Source: Arthrobacter sp. zg-Y919 (lineage in GTDB: Bacteria > Actinomycetota > Actinomycetes > Actinomycetales > Micrococcaceae). Taken from it: 64,000 nt of DNA. The stretch lies in assembly GCF_030142045.1 (NCBI RefSeq), contig NZ_CP126242.1:2728001-2792000 (forward strand), read 5' to 3'. Both the position numbers and the translations under genes were made by a program. Shown here piece by piece: positions 57,876-64,000 of the stretch. Every line of letters begins with the position of its first letter. Position 1 is the first letter of the stretch. The notes beneath the pieces were generated by a model, which saw only the letters and a program-made list of their open reading frames with translations, was not told the origin of the DNA and searched no databases.

Positions 57876-59813
57876 ATGTGGAGCGGAAGACTAGGGAGGA
57901 TCCCGGAGGCGGTGCGCCGTTATCCGCTGGTGTTCGCCACGCTGCTGGCGGGTGTGGTGGTCCTTGCCCTGCTCACGGCCGGCGCCGGTACCGCCGCGGC
58001 CTGGACGGCAAGCCTGTACGCGGGTGCCGTGGCGCTGAAGACTGCCGCTGGAATGGTCCGGAATATCCGTGCCGGGAACTGGGGGCTGGACATCCTGGCG
58101 CTCATCGCGATCCTCAGCACCATCGCCGTCGGCGAATATCTGGCCGCGCTGATCATCGTGCTAATGCTCTCCGGCGGCGAGGCACTGGAGGATTATGCCG
58201 CCGGCCGTGCCCGCAGCGAGCTTGATGCGCTGCTGGACCGCGCACCCCAGCTGGCCCACCGGCTGGCGGCGGACGCCGTCGTCGACGTTGCCGCCACCGA
58301 TGTCGGGCCCGGTGACGTCCTGCTGGTCCGGCCCGCCGAGCTGGTGCCCGTGGACGGCATCCTGCTGGATCCGGCCGCAGAGTTCGACGAATCCTCGCTC
58401 ACGGGGGAATCCCTGCCCGCCCTGCGCACCGCCGGGGAGGCGGTGCTCAGCGGGTCGGTCAACGGCACCGCCGCCGTCCGCATCCGCGCCACGGCGACGA
58501 CGGCGGACAGCCAGTACCAGCGGATCGTCGCCCTGGTGCAGGAGGCCGCGGCGTCGCGGGCACCCCTGGTGCGGCTGGCCGACCGGTATGCGCTGCCGTT
58601 TACCGGGCTCACCCTGCTGATTGCCGGCGCTGCCTGGCTGGCCAGCGGCGATCCCGTCCGGTTCGCGGAAGTACTGGTCCTGGCCACGCCCTGCCCGCTG
58701 CTGATCGCTGCCCCCGTGGCCTTTATGGGCGGAATGAGCCGGGCGGCCCGGCACGGCATCATCGTCAAGGGCGGCGCAACCCTGGAACAGCTTGCCCGGA
58801 TCCGCACCGCGGCCTTCGACAAGACCGGCACATTGACCGCCGGCCGGCCGAAACTGGTGGCAGTGCATCCGCAGCCGCCGTTCACGGCGGATGAGCTGCT
58901 GTCCCTCGCCGCATCCGCGGAGCAGTATTCCTCCCATGTGCTGGCCGCCGCGGTCCAGTCGGCGGCCACCGCCCGGGGGCTGGCCTTGCTGCCGGCGGAC
59001 TACGCCTCGGAGGCGGCGACCAACGGGGTGGAAGCGCTGATCGGCGGCCGCAGGATCCGCGTGGGCAAGCAGCGGTTCATTGTCGGCACCGGCGCCCACC
59101 CGGCCGAACAGTCCCTGCAGCCCGGCGAGCTGGCCGTCTATGTCGGGGTGGAAGGCGTCTTCGCCGGCACCCTGGTGCTCAGCGACACCGTGCGCCCCAA
59201 TGCCGCGGCCACACTGACGGACCTGCAGCGCCTGGGCGTCCGGTCCACGGTCATGCTTACCGGTGATGCGGCCGCAACTGCGCACAGCGTTGCCCAGGGA
59301 CTGGGCATTACGCAGGTCTCCGCCGGACTGCTGCCGGCGGATAAGGTCCGGGCCGTTGCCGCCCTGCCCGGCCGTCCGGTCCTGATGGTGGGCGACGGCG
59401 TCAATGACGCGCCCGTGCTGGCGGCGGCCGACGTCGGCATCGCCATGGGTGCCAGGGGTTCCACGGCGGCGGGTGAGTCCGCCGACGCGGTGATTGTTGC
59501 CGACGACCTCTCCCGGGTGGCCGTCGCCGTCGCCATCGGCCAGCGCACGCGGCGGGTGGCGCTGCAGAGCATCCAGCTCGGCATCGCGCTGAGCGTGGTC
59601 CTGATGCTGGTCGCGGCCTTCGGGTACATTCCGGCCGTCCTCGGCGCCATGACCCAGGAATTGGTGGATTTGGCCGCCATCCTCAATGCCCTGCGTGCAC
59701 TGCACGGACCTCGGCACCGTGGCGCCCGGAGTGCCGGGCGGCACGGGGATCGGCGGGAAGGGGATAATGGTCAGTGGCCGGCGCCGGTGCCCGGCCTCTC
59801 ACGTTCTATTTAG
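57876..59813 (+). CDS. Heavy-metal P1B-type ATPase without N-terminal metal-binding domain
   Basis: 645 residues. Membrane helices flank the TPCPLL metal site (VLATPCPLLIAAPVAFMGGM), then the phosphorylation motif FDKTGTLTAGRP, and the hinge MVGDGVNDAPVLAAADVGIA. There is no HMA metal-binding domain at the N-terminus, only MWSGRLGRIPEAVRRYPLVF leading into the first helix. The exact metal cannot be read from the helices. An IdeR/DtxR-like box in front suggests iron or manganese export; the nearby cysteine-rich protein hints at copper. The C-terminus is basic and disordered. Confidence 0.88.
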   Translation: MWSGRLGRIPEAVRRYPLVFATLLAGVVVLALLTAGAGTAAAWTASLYAGAVALKTAAGMVRNIRAGNWGLDILALIAILSTIAVGEYLAALIIVLMLSGGEALEDYAAGRARSELDALLDRAPQLAHRLAADAVVDVAATDVGPGDVLLVRPAELVPVDGILLDPAAEFDESSLTGESLPALRTAGEAVLSGSVNGTAAVRIRATATTADSQYQRIVALVQEAAASRAPLVRLADRYALPFTGLTLLIAGAAWLASGDPVRFAEVLVLATPCPLLIAAPVAFMGGMSRAARHGIIVKGGATLEQLARIRTAAFDKTGTLTAGRPKLVAVHPQPPFTADELLSLAASAEQYSSHVLAAAVQSAATARGLALLPADYASEAATNGVEALIGGRRIRVGKQRFIVGTGAHPAEQSLQPGELAVYVGVEGVFAGTLVLSDTVRPNAAATLTDLQRLGVRSTVMLTGDAAATAHSVAQGLGITQVSAGLLPADKVRAVAALPGRPVLMVGDGVNDAPVLAAADVGIAMGARGSTAAGESADAVIVADDLSRVAVAVAIGQRTRRVALQSIQLGIALSVVLMLVAAFGYIPAVLGAMTQELVDLAAILNALRALHGPRHRGARSAGRHGDRREGDNGQWPAPVPGLSRSI

Positions 59814-59832
59814 ACGCTTTAGACGCTAGGGG

Positions 59833-60834
59833 ATGTCCATGACGTTGGTCGACAATGCGGTGTACGTGGACGGCAAGCGCCACCATGATCCGGACAGCCT
59901 CGATGAAACCTTTGAACTCACCCGCAGCTCCGGCGGCATGGCCTGGATTGGCCTGTACCGTCCGGACGAGGTGGAACTGCTGGCCGTGGCCGAGGAATTC
60001 GGCCTGAACCTGCTTATTGTCGAGGACGCCCTCGCCGGCCACCAGCGCTCGAAGCTTGAGCAGTACGGTGAGCAGCTCTTCCTGGTCCTCCGCCCCGCCC
60101 GCTACCTGGACGACGTCGAACGCGTGGAGTTCGGGGAGCTGCACCTGTTTGTGGGTCCCAACTTCGTGGTGACCGTGCGCCATGCCGAATCCCCGGACCT
60201 GACCCGGGTCCGCAAACGGCTGGAACAGGAACCGGATCTGCTGGCACTCGGCCCGCAGGCGGTGCTCTACGCCGTGCTGGACCAGGTGGTGGATGAATAC
60301 GCTCCCGTGGCCGCCGGGCTGGAAAACGACATTGACGAGATTGAGGACCAGCTGTTCAGCGGAGACGCCGAGGTGTCCCGCCGCATCTACGAACTCTCCC
60401 GCGAGGTCATCCAGTTCCACCGTGCCATCAGTCCGCTGGAAAACGTGGTGGGCGAACTGCGCCAGAATGCGGACCAGTACGGCATCCCGACGGACCTGCA
60501 TGACAACCTCGGCGACGTGATGGACCACGTGCTGCGCCTGATCGACCGGGTGAACGCCTACCGCGCCATCCTGGACAACGCCCTCACCCTCTCCTCAACG
60601 CTGGCGTCCAACCGTCTCGCGGAAACCAGCATTGAACAGAACGAACAGGTCAAACGCATCTCCTCCTGGGCGGCCATCCTCTTCGCGCCCACCCTGGTGG
60701 GCACCATTTACGGGATGAACTTTGAACATATGCCCGAACTGGCATGGGAATGGGGCTACCCGCTGGCCATCCTGGCGATGTTCGGGATGGGCGCCGTCCT
60801 ATACGTGACCTTTAAGCGGAACAAGTGGCTCTGA
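59833..60834 (+). CDS. corA: CorA-family magnesium/cobalt transporter
   Basis: 333 residues if started at ATG 59833; an alternative ATG two codons later (59839) sits better behind GGGG. The large N-terminal cytoplasmic domain begins MTLVDNAVYVDGKRHHDPDS and ends in a long helix (SREVIQFHRAISPLENVVGE). Two C-terminal helices follow: IYGMNFEHMP carries the selectivity GMN motif, and the last is PLAILAMFGMGAVLYVTFKR. Homopentameric Mg2+ channel. Its stop overlaps the next start (TGATG). Confidence 0.93.
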   Translation: MSMTLVDNAVYVDGKRHHDPDSLDETFELTRSSGGMAWIGLYRPDEVELLAVAEEFGLNLLIVEDALAGHQRSKLEQYGEQLFLVLRPARYLDDVERVEFGELHLFVGPNFVVTVRHAESPDLTRVRKRLEQEPDLLALGPQAVLYAVLDQVVDEYAPVAAGLENDIDEIEDQLFSGDAEVSRRIYELSREVIQFHRAISPLENVVGELRQNADQYGIPTDLHDNLGDVMDHVLRLIDRVNAYRAILDNALTLSSTLASNRLAETSIEQNEQVKRISSWAAILFAPTLVGTIYGMNFEHMPELAWEWGYPLAILAMFGMGAVLYVTFKRNKWL

Positions 60835-61238
60835 TGCGTCCGGCCCTGGTTCCGGTGCTGCTTCCGGCGCTGCTGGTGGTGCTGCTGCTGGGCGCGTGCG
60901 GGAACGACGCCGGTGCGTCCCCTGATCCCGGGGAAAGCGGCGACAGTCCGGCGGCCGATGTCACCGGCGCGTGGGGCGACGTCGAAAATCCCGACGCACC
61001 GTCCCTGGACTTCAGCCCCGACGGGCGGGTCAGCGGCACGGACGGCTGCAACCGGCTGATGGGGCACTGGAGCATCTCCGGCAACCGCGTCAGCCTCCGC
61101 GACATGGCCACCACCCTGATGGCCTGCCCGCCCGGAATGGACACCTGGCTCTCCGCGGGTGCCGCCGCCGACGTCGACGGCGGCACCCTGCGGATCTACG
61201 ACCAGGCTGGCACCGAAATCGGCGTCCTGCACCGGTAA
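60834..61238 (+). CDS. META-domain lipoprotein
   Basis: 134 residues from MRPALVPVLLPALLVVLLLG ending in lipobox GACGND. The outer domain is of the META/HslJ type: WGDVENPDAPSLDFSPDGRV, SGTDGCNRLMGHWSISGN, then MATTLMACPPGMDTWLSAGA. The conserved CN and MAC cysteines suggest a disulfide. META domains are often linked to stress or drug susceptibility in enterobacteria, but the role is unknown here. Coupled to corA (TGATG). Confidence 0.85.
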   Translation: MRPALVPVLLPALLVVLLLGACGNDAGASPDPGESGDSPAADVTGAWGDVENPDAPSLDFSPDGRVSGTDGCNRLMGHWSISGNRVSLRDMATTLMACPPGMDTWLSAGAAADVDGGTLRIYDQAGTEIGVLHR

Positions 61239-61247
61239 ATCACTGCC

Positions 61248-62609
61248 TTAGTGCCGGGCACGCTGCTTGGGTGAGCCCTCCACATGCAGGTCCGTCCCCT
61301 TGGTTTCCTTCACCATGGTCACCGCTACGAGGGAGACCACGCAGAGCACCATGATGTAGATGCCGATGGACGGCGACCAGCCGGTCTCGTTCAGCAGGGC
61401 CTGGGCAATGGTCGGCGCGAACGCTCCGCCCAGGATGGCCCCCAGCGCGTACCCGATGGAGACCCCCGAGTACCGCACCCGGGCCGGGAACATCTCCGCG
61501 TACATGGCCGACTGCGGACCGTAGGACAGCCCCAGCCCGATGGTCAGGACAAAGATGGACACCGCGAACAGCACAATGTTGGTGGTGTCGATGAGCAGGA
61601 ACATCGGGACCGCCCACAGGAACACCCAGGCATACCCGATCTGGAAGGTGCGTACCCGCCCGATTCGGTCGGAGAGGATGCCGCCGTAGAGCGTGAAGAT
61701 CAGCCAGCCGAAGGAGCCCAGCGTGGTGGCCAGGAGCACCGACGGCCGGTCCATTCCCAGCCCGCCGGTCTCCGGTTTGCCGGTGGCGTAGGACGCGAAG
61801 AAGGCAATCACCAGGTACCCGGCCGCGTTGTTGGCGACGAAGATCAAGGCGCTGAGGATGACCTCGCGGCTGTTGTGCCGGAACAGCTGGCGCAGCGGCG
61901 CGGAGGATTCCTTCTTCCGTTCCTGGATCTCCTTGAAGATGGGGCTTTCGGCCACGGAACGGCGGATGAAGTAGCCGACGACGATGAGCACCACCGAGAG
62001 CAGGAACGGGATGCGCCAGCCCCAGGCCAGGAAGTCTTCCTCGCTCAGGCTGGTGCTCAGCACGTACATCACGAACGTCGCCAGGATCATGCCCACCGGC
62101 ACGCCGATCTGCGGGTACGCGCCGAAGAGTCCGCGCTTATTCACGGGAGCGTGTTCCACCGACAGCAGCGCGGCTCCGCCCCATTCCCCGCCGGCTGAGA
62201 AGCCCTGCAGGATGCGCAGCACAATCAGCAGGATCGGTGCGGCAATCCCGATCTGCGTGTAGGTGGGCACCAGACCGATCAGGGCCGTGGAAATACCCAT
62301 CATGACCAGCGTGAAGACCAGCATTTTCTTCCGGCCGATCCGGTCCCCCAGATGCCCGGCGACGACGGCGCCCAGTGGGCGGAAGAGGAAGCTGATGCCG
62401 ATGGTCGCAAAGGAGACCACCTGCCCCAGCGGTCCGTCATTGATCGGCCCGAAATACAGGGTGGCCAGCACCAGGCCGGCTGCCTGGGCGTAGATGAAGA
62501 AGTCGTACCACTCGATGGTGGTGCCCACGAGGGTTCCAGCGAGGACTTTGCGTTCCTCCCGGCTCATTTGTCCGGAAGAAGGCACGGCGGATGCGGCGTT
62601 GGTACTCAT
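61248..62609 (-). CDS. MFS transporter, metabolite:H+ symporter (MHS) family
   Basis: 453 residues, 12 predicted helices. The N-terminus has LVGTTIEWYDFFIYAQAAGL, then FLFRPLGAVVAGHLGDRIGR (MFS motif A), RILQGFSAGGEWGGAALLSV, and AMYAEMFPARVRYSGVSIGY. This set is diagnostic of the MHS subgroup, transporting shikimate, alpha-ketoglutarate, citrate or similar acids with protons. The substrate is unknown. Divergent from the DHA2 transporter across a 166-bp spacer. Confidence 0.92.
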   Translation of the reverse strand: MSTNAASAVPSSGQMSREERKVLAGTLVGTTIEWYDFFIYAQAAGLVLATLYFGPINDGPLGQVVSFATIGISFLFRPLGAVVAGHLGDRIGRKKMLVFTLVMMGISTALIGLVPTYTQIGIAAPILLIVLRILQGFSAGGEWGGAALLSVEHAPVNKRGLFGAYPQIGVPVGMILATFVMYVLSTSLSEEDFLAWGWRIPFLLSVVLIVVGYFIRRSVAESPIFKEIQERKKESSAPLRQLFRHNSREVILSALIFVANNAAGYLVIAFFASYATGKPETGGLGMDRPSVLLATTLGSFGWLIFTLYGGILSDRIGRVRTFQIGYAWVFLWAVPMFLLIDTTNIVLFAVSIFVLTIGLGLSYGPQSAMYAEMFPARVRYSGVSIGYALGAILGGAFAPTIAQALLNETGWSPSIGIYIMVLCVVSLVAVTMVKETKGTDLHVEGSPKQRARH

Positions 62610-62775
62610 CTAAAACTCCATTGTTTTGAGACGGATAGTGATTCGACGCGGATAGGGGATCATGCACCTGCACGGTGTAAAACTGGTTGCGGGCCATTAG
62701 CTCCCGCAGGCAATCCAACACTTCCGGATTGCACGCATCGTAACCATCTCCTCGACCGAACGGCAGCAACGCACC

Positions 62776-64000
62776 GTGAATAGCTCCAAGCCGGACATCA
62801 GACCCTGGCCAGCACTCTGGTCCCTGGTCATCGGGTTCTTCATGATCCTGGTGGATTCCACGATCGTAAACATCGCCACCCCGGCCATCATGGCGGACCT
62901 GGGTGCAGGGCTGGACCAGGTGATCTGGGTGATCAGCGCCTACCTGCTGGCCTACGCCGTGCCGCTGCTGATCACCGGCAGGCTGGGCGACCGGTTCGGT
63001 CCGCGCCGCGTCTACCTGATCGGTCTGGTGGTCTTTACCCTCTCCAGCCTCTGGTGCGGCTTCGCGGACAGCGTGGAAGCACTGATCCTGGCGCGCGTGG
63101 TGCAGGGCTTCGGCGCTGCGCTGATGACTCCGCAGACCATGTCCGTGATCACCCGCATCTTCCCGCCGAACAAGCGCGGCACTGCCCTGGGCCTGTGGGG
63201 CGCGACCGCCGGCGTCGCCACCCTGGTGGGACCCATCCTGGGCGGCGTCCTCGTGGACGCGCTCGGCTGGGAATGGATTTTCTTCATCAACGTGCCCGTC
63301 GGCGTCGTGGGCTTCATCCTCGCCTACCGTCTGGTGCCGAAGCTTGCCACGTCCGTGCACCGCTTCGACTATCTGGGCGTCCTGCTCAGCGCGGCGGGCA
63401 TGTTCTGCCTGGTCTTCGGCATCCAGGAGGGCGAGAGCTACGACTGGGGAACCATCGCCGGTCCCATCTCTGTCTGGTCCCTGATCATTTCCGGCATTGT
63501 GCTCCTGGTGCTCTTTGTTGTGTGGCAGCGGTTCAACCGTGCCGAGCCGCTGCTGCCGCTGAAGCTTTTCCGGGACCGCAATTTCTCCCTGGCGAACATC
63601 TCCATCACGGGCATGGGCTTCGCCGTGACGGCCTTCTCCCTGCCCTTGATTCTCTTCGCGCAGAACGTCCGCGGGTTGAGCCCCACGCAGGCGGCCCTGC
63701 TGCTGGCCCCCATGGCGGTCCTGTCCGGGGTCCTGGCCCCGATTGCCGGCAAGACCGTGCAGCGGGGGAATCCCAAGTTCATTGCGGTGTTCGGGTTCGC
63801 GGCGATGGCCGCGTCCCTCATCTGGCTCGGCGCGCTTCTGAGCCCTGACGTGCCGTACTGGCAGCTTGTGCTTCCCATGCTCCTGATGGGCCTGGCGAAC
63901 GCCTGCATCTGGCCCTCGGTTTCCCTGACGGCGACGCGGAACCTGGCGGCCGACGTCGCCGGCGCCGGTTCCGGTGTCTACAACACCACCCGGCAGTTCG
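62776..64000 (+). CDS. DHA2-type (EmrB/QacA-like) MFS efflux transporter, 3' end beyond window
   Basis: Reads on from a GTG at 62776 through the right edge without a stop; at least 408 codons. Motifs: first helix WSLVIGFFMILVDSTIVNIA, then GRLGDRFGPRRVYLIGLVVF, RVVQGFGAALMTPQTMSVIT and LGLWGATAGVATLVGPILGG. That is the DHA2 14-helix drug:H+ antiporter pattern. The start is provisional: no ribosome-binding site is visible in front. The 3' end and stop lie outside the window. Confidence 0.85.
   Translation, partial: MNSSKPDIRPWPALWSLVIGFFMILVDSTIVNIATPAIMADLGAGLDQVIWVISAYLLAYAVPLLITGRLGDRFGPRRVYLIGLVVFTLSSLWCGFADSVEALILARVVQGFGAALMTPQTMSVITRIFPPNKRGTALGLWGATAGVATLVGPILGGVLVDALGWEWIFFINVPVGVVGFILAYRLVPKLATSVHRFDYLGVLLSAAGMFCLVFGIQEGESYDWGTIAGPISVWSLIISGIVLLVLFVVWQRFNRAEPLLPLKLFRDRNFSLANISITGMGFAVTAFSLPLILFAQNVRGLSPTQAALLLAPMAVLSGVLAPIAGKTVQRGNPKFIAVFGFAAMAASLIWLGALLSPDVPYWQLVLPMLLMGLANACIWPSVSLTATRNLAADVAGAGSGVYNTTRQF

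Noticed and set aside
61248..62198. Frames of about 300 codons on + over the MHS transporter
   Set aside because: Antisense to a well-recognised 12-helix transporter; no domain.

Overview
The window is high-GC actinobacterial chromosome. The best fit is the Arthrobacter/Micrococcaceae group. The evidence is the gene content (a bifunctional PutA without an N-terminal DNA-binding domain, DUF6308 and DUF6221 families, a DinB protein of the mycothiol-dependent type, MalQ, a tmRNA tag ending in RTDFALAA) and the frequent GTG starts and overlapping start/stop codons. No prophage, transposase, plasmid gene or CRISPR array was seen. Both ends are cut inside genes: a DUF6308 gene on the left and a DHA2-type efflux transporter on the right.

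Layout. 1-4.1 kb: a five-gene leftward operon for osmoprotectant uptake (two permeases, a CBS-containing ATPase and a lipoprotein receptor) with a DUF6308 gene coupled at its end. 4.06-5.0 kb: a gene-free stretch with a G-quadruplex-like tract followed by a composite repeat element. 5.0-7.5 kb: a small membrane protein, a DoxX protein and an M20 amidohydrolase. 7.8-12.3 kb: a histidine kinase, response regulator, ABC ATPase and ABC-2 permease, all on +. 12.3-20.6 kb: MalQ, small hypotheticals, an atypical SDR, and PutA divergent from a LysR regulator. 20.6-22.4 kb: a 19-bp tandem array, a lipoprotein and a second copy of the composite repeat element. 22.4-28.7 kb: a PRC-barrel/DUF2382 stress protein, FadD, a RimK-like ATP-grasp enzyme, an SDR, a phosphoribosyltransferase and an HdeD-like protein. 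29-40 kb: Amt, a PoxB-like enzyme, an RsbQ-like hydrolase with a PAS histidine kinase, GtrA, succinate-semialdehyde dehydrogenase, a TRIC channel, a repetitive acidic mini-protein and glucose dehydrogenase. 40.2-40.6 kb: tmRNA. 40.8-50.9 kb: hypothetical lipoproteins, a P-loop kinase, SMP-30, a CdaR-GlxK-GntP glycerate module and an APC permease. 51-64 kb: an Nramp metal transporter, thioredoxin reductase, a Drr-type ABC exporter, small proteins, tRNA-Ala(CGC), a cysteine-rich copper-type four-helix protein, a P-type ATPase behind an IdeR/DtxR-like box, CorA, a META-domain lipoprotein and two MFS transporters.

How the genes work together. Most are chromosomal housekeeping and environmental-adaptation modules: osmoprotection, proline, glycerate and sugar use, metal homeostasis, and envelope or general stress. 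Two observations stand out. First, the same short-long-long-short intergenic repeat architecture occurs twice, at 4465-4958 and 21756-22279, with different sequences but shared sub-motifs. Second, an RsbQ-type alpha/beta hydrolase, whose known partner is the PAS-phosphatase RsbP, is here paired with a PAS histidine kinase.

Family assignments come from motif reading alone. No database search was run, so homology statements rest on recall of family signatures.
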